Below are positions 33,730 through 46,214 of a stretch of 64,000 bases of DNA, in pieces. The stretch comes from Parelaphostrongylus tenuis (taxonomy: Eukaryota; Nematoda; Chromadorea; Rhabditida; Metastrongylidae). The translations under genes were made by a program, and so were the position numbers. A model generated the notes under the pieces. The model was not told the origin of the DNA and ran no database searches. It was given only the letters and a program-made list of their open reading frames with translations. The stretch lies in contig JAHQIW010000206.1 of assembly GCA_019055375.1 (NCBI GenBank), positions 1-64,000 on the forward strand. The letters run 5' to 3'. The stretch's first letter is position 1; the number at the start of each line of letters is the position of its first letter.

Positions 33730-34860
33730 TTTCTATATCGATTCGATAATAGTTAAATACGTTGTCATCCCCGTTCTACCTTTTTCCTCATTTATTGCTT
33801 CTACTGAAAATTCACTGAGTACCACTGCCCCCATCACCATCATAAAACATCAAGGTGATGAATTGCTTTAAAAAGTCATTTGTTTCAGATCACCATAGCT
33901 TGAACTTTCCAAATGCCTCATGATTGAATCCCGATGAAATAACTGTGCCTTAGAGGAAGTAATTGATTCTTTGACTTTTCCTCATCGTTTACGTGACCTA
34001 AATTCTTTCGCGGCCACGCGTAATGATTTGACACCTACATGTTTTCACGTTTCGAATTGTACTTGTAGATTTCGGTAAATAATCAAATCGCTCCCTAATG
34101 ATACTCGGTCAGATAGGGACGAACTGATTCATTGCCAACGGTTCCGAAAGGGTTAACTCTGCAACAAAGGCAATACTATCTTCATCATTTACTTTACACT
34201 CTCATTTCTCTTTGCTATACTTTCAGTTCCCACCTCTTCCTATAAAGCATATGTTCTTATGTCCTCTTTGTATGAGGGATCAAAGCATTTCAGATCATTG
34301 GCCATAAAAATAAGAATGATGTCGAAATATGTCTAGACAATATGGGTTTTTGAAAAGAAAATTGTTGAGAAAATGACGGAGAATGTGTAAAGTATCATGA
34401 ACGAAGTCCCAAAACAAACATTGCGTCTTTTAATCGTGACTGTGGTAAGAATATCTGGAATTACGTCTTATGTTACTCGTGAAAAGAATCCAAACGTGTC
34501 GACATATTATTTAAATGTTGTCTGCCATGACCTATTTATGTATCCTTATGTGATTTTGATTGTAATATTTTCAACTTTACCAAAAAAATTCTTCCGCTTT
34601 TTGGCGTCTTCGGGTCACTTCAAAACCATTCTACAACGCTTCATAGCAACCTTATTGTGCGCCCTACATGCTTATTCGAAAGTCCATTGTGAGAGATTCT
34701 TTGTGATATCATCAAGAATATTACGCATTTAAATGTTGTGAATAAATTCTATTACAAGACGAATATTGGTTCGTCTGTTGAAAATGATCTATGATTTCTT
34801 TTAAGTGACATTTTCCTGCTTGTACTCTCAAAAATTTACTCATCCATTCTAATTCATCAT
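33730..34860. other. Intergenic; possible alternative chw-1 exon
   Basis: Apart from the alternative terminal exon 33889-33923, nothing is supported. A 111-codon hydrophobic frame (34397-34732) has no recognisable domain. Confidence 0.45.
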
Positions 34861-34864
34861 TTCC

Positions 34865-35085
34865 ATGGATTTTCGCCCAACGTCGCGGACACTCCGTAGT
34901 CCGGTGAACTGCAAGGTTGGATCATAACGATCTTCTTCATTATGATCTCAATATTTTTTCAGAACATTAGCGCAGTGATTGGAAGTGTCGATGTACATGC
35001 GCGCGCGTTTTATGTGTTCGCTCAGCGACTTGGTCACCCTAAAGCATTTATCCTTTCAAAGTTCAGAACTACTGAAGATGACTAA
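34865..35085 (+). CDS. Small two-exon gene, 57 residues, unrecognised
   Basis: Exon 1 (34865-34915) starts at an ATG with an in-frame TAA 15 nt upstream and no AG between, and ends AAG|GTTGGA. A 47-nt intron with a canonical ATTTTTTCAG acceptor follows, the size typical of nematodes. Exon 2 (34963-35082) then runs in phase to TAA at 35083-35085. The protein begins MDFRPTSRTLRSPVNCK and continues with SVDVHARAFYVFAQRLGHP, ending FRTTEDD. It is soluble-looking and has no signal or membrane segment. Codon use is clearly more coding-like than its surroundings. It lies 1.1 kb downstream of chw-1 on the same strand. I do not recognise the family. Confidence 0.5.
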
Positions 35086-35272
35086 GCGGGTAAAAAAATT
35101 ATTACTCGATACACTGGCGAGCTTGCGTAAGTTGTCATGTAGGAAAATTGCCGAAGGGCAAAAAAAAACCATTTTCTTCTGTTAGGGTCATAGCTTCGAA
35201 GTTATTTCACAATACACCAGGAATCGAAATCTCTGCTCACTAGAAGATATTTCAGTTTTACGATTTTCTGAC

Positions 35273-35274
<2 letters not shown>

Positions 35275-35306
<32 letters not shown>
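35275..35306. repeat. (AT)n microsatellite
   Basis: Dinucleotide run of about 30 bp. Confidence 0.9.
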
Positions 35307-35309
<3 letters not shown>

Positions 35310-35395
35310 TTTCATTTATGGCTCCTAGACTAGTTCAGTACTTTTCCTAGATAAATAGATGCGAGGTTGTTGATTATAGTATCTATTGAATATAA

Positions 35396-35610
35396 TAGGT
35401 CGTTCCATAATTTTTGGCTTTAGAACAATAAAAACCACAGTCATCAACCAAAAGCAATCAAAAATGCATGATTTTGGTATTGTTCAGTTGCGCATGCGTG
35501 AATGTGGAGCTGCCATGGGAATAACTTCGCTTGCTACCGTGCAAGATTAGCGAGTGAAGGAAAATGCTACTGAAACAGCGCGCAAGATTGTTGGAGATTC
35601 CTGTGGACGG
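35396..35610. repeat. MITE-like repeat, GGTCGTTCCATAA family
   Basis: Starts AGGTCGTTCCATAATTTTTGG and includes GCATGATTTTGGTATTGTTC and AACAGCGCGCAAGATT. It is a relative of the copies at 1935-2480 and 53560-53960. Confidence 0.55.
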
Positions 35611-36129
35611 TCCGAGCAGGAATTTAAACTTTGCGAACCATGTTCTAGCCGTCCTATCTGAATCCGCATCATCGCCCCAAGCGTGGCTTTCACATCAAGA
35701 TTTTCTGCACTATGTTGTCGTTTCCTACGCGTGCCTAATGAAGTATTTTGCTTAGTTTTGAGGTTACCAGTTAGATTATCCTATAGGAATGCAGAGTGGT
35801 CTATCTGCTTCACTAATTTATTCGTCCCCGCATTCTTTAAAAAAAATCAGTTATACCTAACCAGTTCAGATGCAATTTCTGCCTCTACCGCCGTTAGGGC
35901 AAATTATGGAGTTTTTCTCGCAGAGACAGTCACACAATCGCTTACGGATAAGTTGACTCCTTAGAGTGTTTTGGGAACAATTCAATCACTGCTACGCACT
36001 GTTCGAACTACCCTTGTTGAACAGCGGTTATACCGTGCTTGTTCCAAGGAAAATATAGAATATGATGAATCGGACTTCATTTTCATTGCACACATCGGCC
36101 GGAGTCCGGAGCTATGCTTTTCTCTAAAT

Positions 36130-36900
36130 CCGATGCGAGCAGCTTCCATCGTTTCGTCGCCATCGCAAACGGGTATCTTTTCTCGCCAAGTTTAGAGAAT
36201 TATCTTTATGCTCTCCTTCTGTGCACACACTGCTAGCTGTTCGAAACATGTTTATAACAAGTATGTGTTTTGTGTAATCAATGATAAGAAGAGTAATTAA
36301 AACGTATGCTTCTGTAACTCTGCTTTCGGCAACTCCTTGTGTTGTAGGTACATTCGGGCAGGTTGACTTGAGCTTTCAAAAATGTGAGTCAATCTGCTTT
36401 TGGTTTCGCAGGGGCAAGCTTCATACACTCTGTCTGTTTATTCAACAACTCGAAGCATTTATCCAAATCTTCCTGTGTGCAGTAGCTATAAAAAAAATCA
36501 TCTATATATCTATAGTAGGGTGCTGATCGAGAATCATTTATTGGAGCTTCTGCTTTGAATATGGAAGTTGTAGCAAGGCTAGGGACCACTCGCTGTCAAA
36601 GTCTTAACCTCTTATTTGTGAATAATCATTCCCAGGCCATCTAGGAATTCAGCAATTTTCACTTCCTTCGAGGTTTGATACGTTTGTGTGAAGGTTGGTC
36701 ACATGAAAAGACTCCATCTTGTAGGCGTAATTGGGAAAGCCGTTACGTAGACGGTCAAAGTACATGGGGGTGTCTATGAGACAGGTTGGAGTGGGGTTTA
36801 GCAAGGGAAATGGACTAATATAAACTGAGGTTTATAAACCACTCTGTTATATCCGTTGAACAGTCTGCACAGCTGATGATGGATTCACTTCCAACTATGA
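36130..36900 (-). pseudogene. Penelope-like reverse transcriptase relic, copy 1
   Basis: The minus-strand frame 36589-36389 holds SRSAPYYRYIDDFFYSY and TQEDLDKCFELLNKQ. YIDD (36508-36497) is the reverse-transcriptase catalytic box, and the following stretch fits Penelope-like elements better than LINEs. Downstream, near 36260-36190, another frame gives NMFRTASSVCTEGE, typical of the following region. Upstream (near 36760-36690) lie YFDRLRNGFPNYAY and VTNLHTNVSN remnants. Frameshifts and stops separate the pieces. Further decayed element sequence may extend to about 37690. Confidence 0.6.
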
Positions 36901-36904
36901 GGGG

Positions 36905-38600
36905 CCGGCAGATGTAAATCATCAGTGCGCGCGCACTCCTTTATAAATTTAAACGAGTCAGTCTGGGACGGATCATGATTAATAGTCAGTTTTTAGTTGA
37001 CAGAATGATGGTTTTAGACCAACCGAAATTGCCACTTCGACCCATTCTCCTTTTAAAACGATAGAAGATAAAGCTTGGTATCTTCGCAGTGATTTGCCAT
37101 GACGTTAGCATTAAAATGATAAGATTTTATTACAAGCTTTGTAACCTTACCACTGGCTAATGACTTATTGATTCTTAATTTTATTAGTTCTTGAACCTGT
37201 CGTATAACACTTTTTTGCGCTGTTGTGTGGCTGGAACTGAACATTTCGTGATAGAGATCAGGTATTGTAATAATTATTTCGCGAAAATGAAAAAGTTGGT
37301 GTTCATTTTCCCATTAGGATGTCGCTGTTTAGGTAGTGCACGAAAAAAAGAGGTTTCGCTAGCGCCCTTACTCTCAGCTGTTTATAGTTATTACAAGATT
37401 TGAGCTGAGCTTTGTAGCAGAGCCAATCTTGAAGCTCGTACATCCTACATATGATCCTACTTAAGATTTCTTCAGAAATGATTTGCTCTAGTGAGAAACG
37501 TGAATCCAGTTCTAACAGCGAGCACTCGGTCATTGAGAGTCATACCTCCTAACATGGCGATCCTCGAATAATCTGACAGGTTGTTGATTTTAGCCTGACT
37601 CTTTAAGCTTTCGTTAACGGTGTTGCGATGTTTTACTGAAGCTGGTGTGCGATTTGTTTGGCACATTTTCAAATTTTCTGAGCATGCCATCTTAGAATCC
37701 GATCTAATGGAATTACAACTTCAACTTGGCTCTCCCACGATTCCCGTCCAAAAGCGATTCTCCGAAAATTGAACACGATAATGTTCCTTTGACTCGTGCT
37801 CCTTTGTTTGATCAAACATGTTGTTTCGCTTACAGTGAGGTGAAGCGCGGAGAAGTCGCATTTCGAATCCAGTGTTCGGTGACTGTGCTTTGGCAGGCCG
37901 TATAATTCGCGTGTCGCTTTCGCTTTTTGGAGATCGATGCAACATTACCTTTACGCAGATGTAAAGAAAGTGTATCGTTCATTTAGCTAAGACAATGTAC
38001 TGTCCCAGTGGCAGGACTTAGCAGTCGATAATATTCGGTTGGCACATCATCCTAATAACTACCAGGACCGACTATGTTTAACTTGGGTACTGATTGAATT
38101 ATTCAGCATTTTTCCATCATGAGCAGATGCAAGATTGCTAACAATAGTGTTTCTTGGATACAATGATATGCATTATGGCAATTAAGTGCCAAAAAAGTCA
38201 GAAGTGACTGCAGGGAAATTGCTTTGGGAATATGCGTGACTTTGCACCATATCGTAGGCTAATTTCTTTGACCTTTGCCGAGCACATTCCTACTTGATGC
38301 AAGATCGGAGCGGCTTGTCTAGAATGAGCAATTGGAAGACATAAAGACACCTGAACAGTGGGCGATTAGAGGATCTTTTTAGCATGCTATCCACCAGTTG
38401 TTTATTGCGTCCTTCTGTGAGAAAATAGATTTTGATTGAGGATTGAGAAACAATTTAACCTTTCCACGTTTTGAAGAAAGGGGGAATAACCAAAATAGCC
38501 ACTATATTATGCTGTATTATTGCATTTGATAAATAGTATTACCAAATGATTCGCCTTCTCCTTATGAAGGAAAAATTGTTAATTACTGAGTCTATGCCGA
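36905..38600. other. Probably decayed retroelement and spacer
   Basis: Minus-strand frames at 37303-37945 have no domain I can name but lie just upstream of the Penelope-like relic. Nothing else supported. Confidence 0.35.
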
Positions 38601-38604
38601 GAAA

Positions 38605-39232
38605 TGTGGTTGGCAAGAAATTTTCCAAACTTTTTCGTTCTAATCTGATAAAGATATGATATGTTCTGAGCCGTTAGGTCTAGTGCTGTAGAGACGCTTG
38701 ATCCGTCCTACCGGGACTCATCAGTACCACCTCCTTCGGTTCAGCCGATTCCCTGAGGTTAAATATTCCTCCATAAAGGAATCGATGCCGAATAATAATT
38801 CGCCGCCAGTCAGGTAATGGAATAACTTTTTTGTTTTTTTTTGTTCATTTTCATGCATCTGAGTTTTTGTCTTTACTGTCGTTCAAAGCAGCGTCTTACT
38901 GTTGTTTTGATATATAACACTCATATACTTTTTAATATGGAATCGTCCCGAGAGCAAAAACGATTGTTTATGCTACATGAGTACGTTTAGGTTCAAGTGC
39001 TGCTTTGGCACGCAACGATACCCGTGTAGAATCAACAATTTTTTTTTTGCTCTTGGGACAGTTCCATCTTAGAAAAATGCATAAATGTTAAATCAATCTG
39101 TATCTATCTTATATGTTATGTTTGTGATATATTGTAATAGCCGCAAAGCTGCTCTAAACGATAGTAAAAAAAAACTCAAACGCATGAATGATAACCATCA
39201 AAAACGAGAAAGTCCGGAAAATTTCTTGCCAA
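38605..39232. mobile_element. Foldback element interrupted by a nested insertion
   Basis: The ends are GTTGGCAAGAAATTTTCC (left) and its complement GGAAAATTTCTTGCCAAC (right). Inner matches include CATGCATCTGAGTTTTTGTC against an arm around 39170-39190, and GGAATCGTCCCGAGAGCAAA against GCTCTTGGGACAGTTCC. The left arm is split by a copy of the hammerhead foldback family at about 38643-38825. Confidence 0.65.
38643..38825 (-). mobile_element. Half copy (C) of the hammerhead foldback family
   Basis: Matches the left arm of element A: GTTAGGTCTAGTGCTGTA, CGTCCTACCGGGACTCATCA and GATTCCCTGAGG. On the minus strand CUGAUGA (38724-38718) and stem II GUCC/GGAC persist, but GAAA has become GGAU and the stem III/I pairing is lost, so the ribozyme is dead. 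Confidence 0.6.
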
Positions 39233-39368
39233 CCTAGTTAATAGTTAGTCGACCCAGGTGAAATTCTCCGTTATAAAGGACGCATAAGCAGAGCAATATG
39301 CTTTGTGAAACACAACAACCAGCTTTTTGAAACAATATGCTTTTTGAAACACAACCATTGAGATGTAG

Positions 39369-39497
39369 AAGAATGAGTGGTCGGGCAAATGTGCCTCAGT
39401 GGTGTAGTGGTAGAGCACGCGTCCCCGGATAGGATGAAACGTGGGTTCGATTCCCGCCTGAGGACGTGTTTTTGTTCACCACTCAATTCTCTAAGTT
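39369..39497 (+). repeat. tRNA-like repeat element
   Basis: The + strand has GGTGTAGTGGTAGAGCACG (A box) and GGTTCGATTCCCG (B box), with CCTCAG/CTGAGG pairing around them like an acceptor stem. It ends CACTCAATTCTCTAAG, shared with other copies. This is the most tRNA-like of these cores, but no convincing anticodon arm was assigned. Confidence 0.5.
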
Positions 39498-39499
39498 AT

Positions 39500-41175
39500 A
39501 TAACAACAACCAGCATTGATCACATTAAGGATCTCACTAGGAAGCAATAATTAGCAAAGCACCTCTCCTTATCACTGTCATACAAGCTAAACAAGTAAAA
39601 TAATGGCTAACGTAAGGGGGCGACGAATCGTGGGGAATTGCGTTCTATGTCAGAAATGAACAACCTACCATACAAATACCAAACCATCACTGATCTGCCA
39701 GAAAGACACGTTGTAAGATGAAGTCCGTTATAACACATGGGAATTAACTACTTCAGCCCACTATCGATAAAGGGTGGGGAAATCACAACGAAGGGTTACG
39801 TAACTCTTTTTTGCGCTACCATCAGACTGACTACTAAATTCAGGGTTGGCTCTCAACATGACCACCGACTAACTTTTACTTGAACTCCTACATTTTTCGT
39901 TAGACTGGAACGCAAACGTACCATCAATGTAATTAATCAGGCGTACTTCTTCTTACAGCATTCACGCTCAGCAGCTTTAGATTAGTCTGCAAAAAAACTG
40001 ACCCTTCTTCCATATAATCAATAGCAACTTCTCACAATAAATACACTATCATTTCCTAGATATGATCTGTGCTATTGCCAGCAACTTCTTACGGCAACAC
40101 CATACAATGTACATCTTCGTGCATACAATGTATATCATCATGCATCGTAGAACTTAGAATTTCGGAATAACAAAAGTGGAATCACCAGAATTTGTGAGCT
40201 TGATACTTCGGCCAATTCAGCACATTGTTGAGATATTAGGATTCGCCTATCTAGGAAAAGCGAGCGATGCATGCACCTGAACTATGAGTAAAGCTTGATA
40301 TGCTAGAACGATGATAAAACGAGAAAGCTATACTTCCGACTAGTTTTTCCGAAAATACTGCTATCCTTTCTAGCTCAAAATTCATCTGCAACCCATAAGT
40401 ATTCTACTTTTTCTCATGTACATCAACTACAAACAATTGAAATTGAACTATGCAGAGAAGTACACTATGTAGAAGAGAACAATTCACATTGCTTTTAGTG
40501 GAGAAGGAAATTCATTGGAACTGGATAGCGAAGAACTTGGCAAACTTCCAAAGTCACCAGCAGGCAGTGCCATTGAAATTGCTTGGAGAGGTAGAAACTG
40601 ATCGAGATAAGGGAAAACGCCTTGAGGGCATTCAACTGTAGAGAAAAACACAAGGCACCCAAATCACTGCTTATATCCGTGGTTAAAAGTAGCCGAGATG
40701 AACTTTGTTCATAACAGAGAATAAGTGGATAAAAAATAATATTACAGAACAATCAGGGTCCCTTCTATAGCTCTACAGAGGTAACAACTCCTAAACTGTG
40801 CTAATTATTAAAAATTGCTGAGAGTTATCAATGAACTCAAATCGCATGCAGAGGGAAATGTCATTTTCACAATAATAGTTTTTCCATTCATGAAACAATT
40901 TTTTATAAAAGGATAGCTTATTTCATCCGTTGATCACTATGATGACATTTAGGTGTTACATGGTGAAAGTATATCAAAACAATGAACCTATTATATAATT
41001 TCAGAGCACAAGCTGATTACGTAATTGATTACTGATCACATATTTGTCCTGATTACGTAGGAAAAACGAGTTGTTTGTGACACAATAAGATAAAGATAAA
41101 TTAGATAGGTTCAAGTCGAATTCATATAGAATAAAGAAAGTTGTTCGATATCATGAATTCTTTTTAATTAACAGC
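39500..41175. other. No gene recognised
   Basis: AT-rich with short frames only. Confidence 0.45.
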
Positions 41176-41179
41176 TTTA

Positions 41180-41510
41180 TAGCGGTGGTATGATGTTATA
41201 AATTTACCCAATGGTGTTAAGTGTTGTGCAAAACTTTTGCGTGAGGCTAGAGTCGAACCCGTATTTTGCCCTAACCGAGAGTGCGTGCCCTACTGACTGG
41301 GTTGAATGTAGATATCGACTATCTAGGTCAAACAGTTGACGGTTGGTTGCTGACAGATAGGTGTGTTGTGGCGTAGAAAGAGTGGTGGTAAGAGAGGAGT
41401 CGATAGTGCAACGTATCAGAGCATGCAATCCCATATAGGGTAAAAAGCGGGTTCGAGTCCCGCCGTAAAGCAAAAGTTTTCCACATCACCCAACATCATT
41501 CACTGGATTT
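41180..41510. mobile_element. TIR element with tRNA-like cores in both orientations
   Basis: Left part: GTTGTGCAAAACTTTTGCGTGAGGC followed by a minus-strand B box (CTAGAGTCGAACCCG). Right part: AGTGCAACGTATCAGAGCATG and the + B box GGTTCGAGTCCCG, then CAAAAGTTTTCCACATCACC. The ends are inverted and match 26285-26492. Confidence 0.65.
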
Positions 41511-42639
41511 GTTGAATAACAATTGAAATTTCGCCAAAATGTTGTCTTCCCACTTGAAAATGAAGCCTTTAGAACATGACTACCGTTCTCCTTACCAACA
41601 ATACCTTCATGGAAGTCTCGTCAATGCTAACTCTCTAGCTTTTAGCGAAGTTGAAGTTTTCTTGAAGTTAGAAATTGTCTTTATAAGTATTTGATTATCA
41701 TGGAGACGCGCCCGCCTCCCGCGATTTGCACCGGTAACTGCCAGCCAGCAGAAATTACCTACGTTTCGAACGTGTTAAAAGTGAGGAAAAAGTTGAGAGT
41801 GAGGAATTTGTCTTCTTCGTTTATGATATTCAATACTGATGAAGTGACTTGAACCGTGAATGAGGGGCAACTTCAGCAGACTTTTGTGGATCAAGATAAT
41901 TTTATTTTAAGAAAGTTTAGCATTAATTCGCCGATTTCTGAAATCATGCGTCTACTACCCGACAGCTCTGGCCAGTACAATTTTTGCTATCATGTTGAAA
42001 AAGCGATACAGGCTCTCATAATGGGTGCTACACAGCATGGTTTTCCTTCACGTCATCGTCGACATGGTGAAGTCCAAAATTGACATATTCAGTGAACTAT
42101 TCATATAATCGCCTTTGTGCTCATAAAATCAGTTGTTTACTGTCTGACTGTTAAATTTTTCCCGAACGATGCCCACACAGGTTCTGACGATGCTTCCACT
42201 TTTCGAAATTTACACACATCCGTTGTTTGTTTATCCACTTGAAAGCTTTACCTCCCAGCTTCACCAAGAAAAATTCCAATATATTAAGTGTAAATGTTTT
42301 GCTCGATGTAGTCATAAAATCGTAATATTGACTTGTCAGGTGACTAGATATGACTCCTATTTGTAATCAAAAGAGCTCCGCATGTTTTCATAGCGACGAC
42401 AATTAGTAGAACTGTCATAGTGACTGTTCTGTGCTGCATCTCTCAAAGTTGATTGCCAATACCTACTCGATTTCAGCCTCACTACTTTTAGAAAAACATC
42501 AGTGAAATTTTTCTACACACAAAGCTTCCCAATGACTCTGGCTTCTGTCAATCCTGGAAATACAAAGCATCATTTCTACTGGAACTCTTGAGGAGTCGTC
42601 CAGAATTCCAGAATAAATTGCTTTTTACCAATGTTATGA

Positions 42640-42862
42640 TGTAACTATATATACAGTAACCTATTTTGATGTGGAAAACTTTGACTCTCAGGTCAAACCC
42701 GCGTTTCACCCTTTGCGGGAGCGTATGTTAACACTGAACCATCAAGGCTCCTGTTCTGCTGCCACTTTTCCTGCTCCCCAGAAAAGGGAAACGCAGGTTC
42801 AACTCCCATGCAAGGTTTAAATTTTTGCGCATATCACTCAACATTCTTGAGGACTATTTCCA
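42640..42862. mobile_element. TIR element with tRNA-like cores, worn
   Basis: The left core has minus-strand B-box-like CAGGTCAAACCCGCG and the right core has + GGTTCAACTCCCATG. It is bounded by GATGTGGAAAACTTTGAC and AATTTTTGCGCATATCACTC. Confidence 0.5.
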
Positions 42863-42864
42863 TC

Positions 42865-43417
<553 letters not shown>

Positions 43418-43659
43418 CAGAGAGTTTTTAAGCACAATTTGGGACGTTATTATATGCTAATAATATTTTATGGTAAAGAATGTAGGCTAAAATCTGCTAC
43501 GTCCGTCATGAGTGTCTTTTCATAGAACCTCTATATGAGACAGCTTTATGGTCCCTTTAGACAATAGCATTTCCTCGATGTTCCTTCTTCAAAAAAAGCT
43601 AACTTTAGCACGCGCTTAGCAGACTGAACTCGTTAATGGCTAGTTCGATACCTTATATT

Positions 43660-43760
43660 GGAGAAAGAGTGGAGATCTCGGTGGTGTAGTGGTAGCAAGC
43701 TCTCCCAGTATGGGTAAAACGCCTGTAGCGTTTGAAACAGGCTTCTGCTTCACTAGCACT
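43660..43760 (+). repeat. tRNA-like repeat, worn
   Basis: A-box-like GGTGGTGTAGTGGTAGCAAG is present; the B box is decayed. Confidence 0.45.
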
Positions 43761-43764
43761 TTCG

Positions 43765-46105
43765 AAATATTTTTGATATAATAAAGATGTTTTGAGACTA
43801 CAGTAGCCTTAACGACGGTAAATTAAGCCTCGAAGCACGTAAGTTACTAATGTGATGTTGTGCATAGAGAATGTTAGATAATGATTCAAAGGAGTCGACA
43901 ATATACGATATTCGTCTACCTCTCTTCGTAATTTCATCACCATTGTGTTGCAAAGCGATGAATATACGCACAAAATAGGTGTACCGTTTCAGTGAAATAC
44001 GGCATCAGGTGTACCTGGCCGTACCCAACCTACTGTGTATGGCAAAACAAATTCTCAAATTCAACGTAGGTCAGTAGACGTGCTATTTTCAAGAATTTTA
44101 CCATCAAGAGAAGCACCAATTCTTTTGCTATAGCTCTTTTTCTTCCGGTCGCTGTTTCACCTAAAGTAAATCTTGTAATTGTCCAAGGAGAACGCGCAGT
44201 GAAAGTTGCTCTCCCAGCAAGGCATTGGAGATCTGACTGAGTTCTCAAAAAAAGCACCTAATAACAAACCAATGCCACGATCGATTTTGAATACATGCTT
44301 ACAGAATTTGCTCCCATTCTTATATTGTTTGTAGCTGTGAATTGTGGCGATGACGGAGCGTGTAAGCAGCCTTGAAACTGACACGAAGTAACGAAAAACT
44401 CAAGCATCATAATTTATCTTTACGGCGGCCCACATACGATCTTAGGAGGTAAAACAGCCGATGGAGCGCCATCAAACTCTCAGTGAAATGAATGAAAAAA
44501 AGTATCACACGATAGAGACATATTTTCTGCTCTGAATTGAGAATTGAGGAAAGTTATGAATCTCGATAATAAGGCTTTTCTTAATGCCGCAAATCACATA
44601 GATTTTTTGTCATGAAAAAATTGATTGTTCAAACATCAGATGTCACTTGGTCAAGCTGTTTGGGTACGAGTGTTAATCAACTTTCGCAAGCGGCTCATGA
44701 TCTTAGGTTTGATGAGGTTTTTACTTCTGCTTCGGGAAATAGTTCGGGTTTCGTATTAAAGTAGTACTCTATAATTTCCTTTAGGCGCTCACTACACTTT
44801 TCGTGAATCTGCAACTCTAATGTTCAAGGAAGACTCCGACTGTGAAACATGACCTTATTTTCGCAGCTACATCGCATTGAAAAGCTACACCGCATGACCT
44901 TTTCAGAAATCAAATACGGTATTGACTCACCTGATTGAGCTTCGAAAGACCACTAAATTTTTTGTAGAATAGCTATGCCCACCGGAGAGGACGGCTAAAA
45001 GTCATGCACTGAAGGCGACTCTCATTGTTCGCAAAGGGTTCGAAAACCACTCATCTTGTTCAGAAGTCCGACTTTCACTTAACCTTTGCATTAGTAATGA
45101 ATAACATCTCATGAACTACCTTTTTTGAATAACCTTATGCGAAGTTAGTACTTCTTCTTCAAATTCGGTGGCTTACGGATTTTATATAACCGTTCATCGT
45201 TGTGTGATTTGTGAGAGCATCTGTGTTGTTCAACTCTGATCTGAAAATACGGAGAAAGGCATCGTGTCACATCTGCTAGTGAGGTATTCATTTATATGCT
45301 TTCTTTTTTAAATCCTGACTTTTTTCCTAGAATATACATAAAAGAAATTATAAATGAAGCGCAGTCGGTGGCTAAAAGAGCCCAGCGTAGCTAGCAGAGG
45401 GACAGGATATTTTCTGAAAAGACTGAGGTTATGAAGATGCCGTGTGAAAGTAAACAAGCGGGAATAAGTGGTTATCACGTTGCACAGACCAAATTTAGCG
45501 TACATTATATCTATGATGTTTACGCTCTATCTTTATATCTATTATTTCTATATTTTTACACTTGGCAGATTCATGTTTAGACAAAGGAAAGTAGTTGCAA
45601 AATTGAGCTTTAAAACGAAACCATTGATCAGCTGTCGATTCTAACGCGTTGTGATCACTTTTAAAATCAGTGGTTCTCCCGTGCAAAGTATTCCTTATTT
45701 CAACGTGTAGTTATATATTTTCTACATTCCGTGCGTAATTTTTCATGCGCCCCTTCTATTACAAAATCACAGAACCTGTGATATGTAATTATGTGCGTGC
45801 AGCCGTTATTTGTAGCGATTCTGTGACATGTCTTGATGCGTTTCCATCTTCAAACTATCGTTTTAGAGAATCTTGACATTTACAAATTAGTGCCTTGACC
45901 CACTCATAAGCGCTGACATCATACCAGGACAATCCACCGATGAAATCTTTTTCTAAACATGATTTTATAATAGCCGGTAAATGGTAATTCTTGAGTAGTC
46001 AGTTATCAGTAACAGCGAAACTGAACAAACTTTATACAGTGAGATTTGAGAACGAAATCGTGGTACATGCATCGACATCCGTATACATATCGTAAATGAA
46101 TTCCA
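43765..46105. other. No gene recognised
   Basis: AT-rich, short frames on both strands only. Confidence 0.45.
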
Positions 46106-46109
46106 AAAA

Positions 46110-46210
46110 AGAATGTTCAAAGCCTAAACGAGGTTGATACGCCGGGGCCATACACCGGTGTTTCGGAGGTTTTGGCCTCTTCGTCAGTGACCCCCGCACC
46201 ATTCGAATGT
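46110..46210 (-). repeat. Dispersed repeat carrying a hammerhead fold
   Basis: The + strand reads GAGGTTGATACGCC, then TACACCGGTGTTTCGG, then CCTCTTCGTCAG. It belongs to a family of blocks ending in (T/C)CGTCAG-type motifs, also seen at 22135-22400 and 49030-49140. Confidence 0.55.
46144..46194 (-). ncRNA. Hammerhead ribozyme-like fold
   Basis: On the minus strand, stem I is 7 bp (GGGGUCA with UGGCCCC, one U.G). The core CUGACGA (46187-46181) fits CUGANGA. Stem II has four pairs (GAGG/CCUC) around loop CCAAAA, with an A.C mismatch at the position nearest the core. GAAA is at 46164-46161. Stem III is the palindrome ACACCGGUGU, which folds only with a tight CCGG loop. The triplet GUA puts the predicted cut between plus 46151 and 46150. 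Core and stem I are strong, while the stem II mismatch and tight stem III lower confidence in activity. Confidence 0.6.
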
Positions 46211-46214
46211 TTAT

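Noticed and set aside
36871..36900. Hammerhead at CTGATGATGG
   Set aside because: CUGAUGA is present but no GAAA or stem II follows. The sequence is part of the Penelope-like relic.
39385..39470. Functional tRNA gene
   Set aside because: Good A and B boxes, but no convincing cloverleaf or anticodon arm, and the ends are shared with dispersed repeats.
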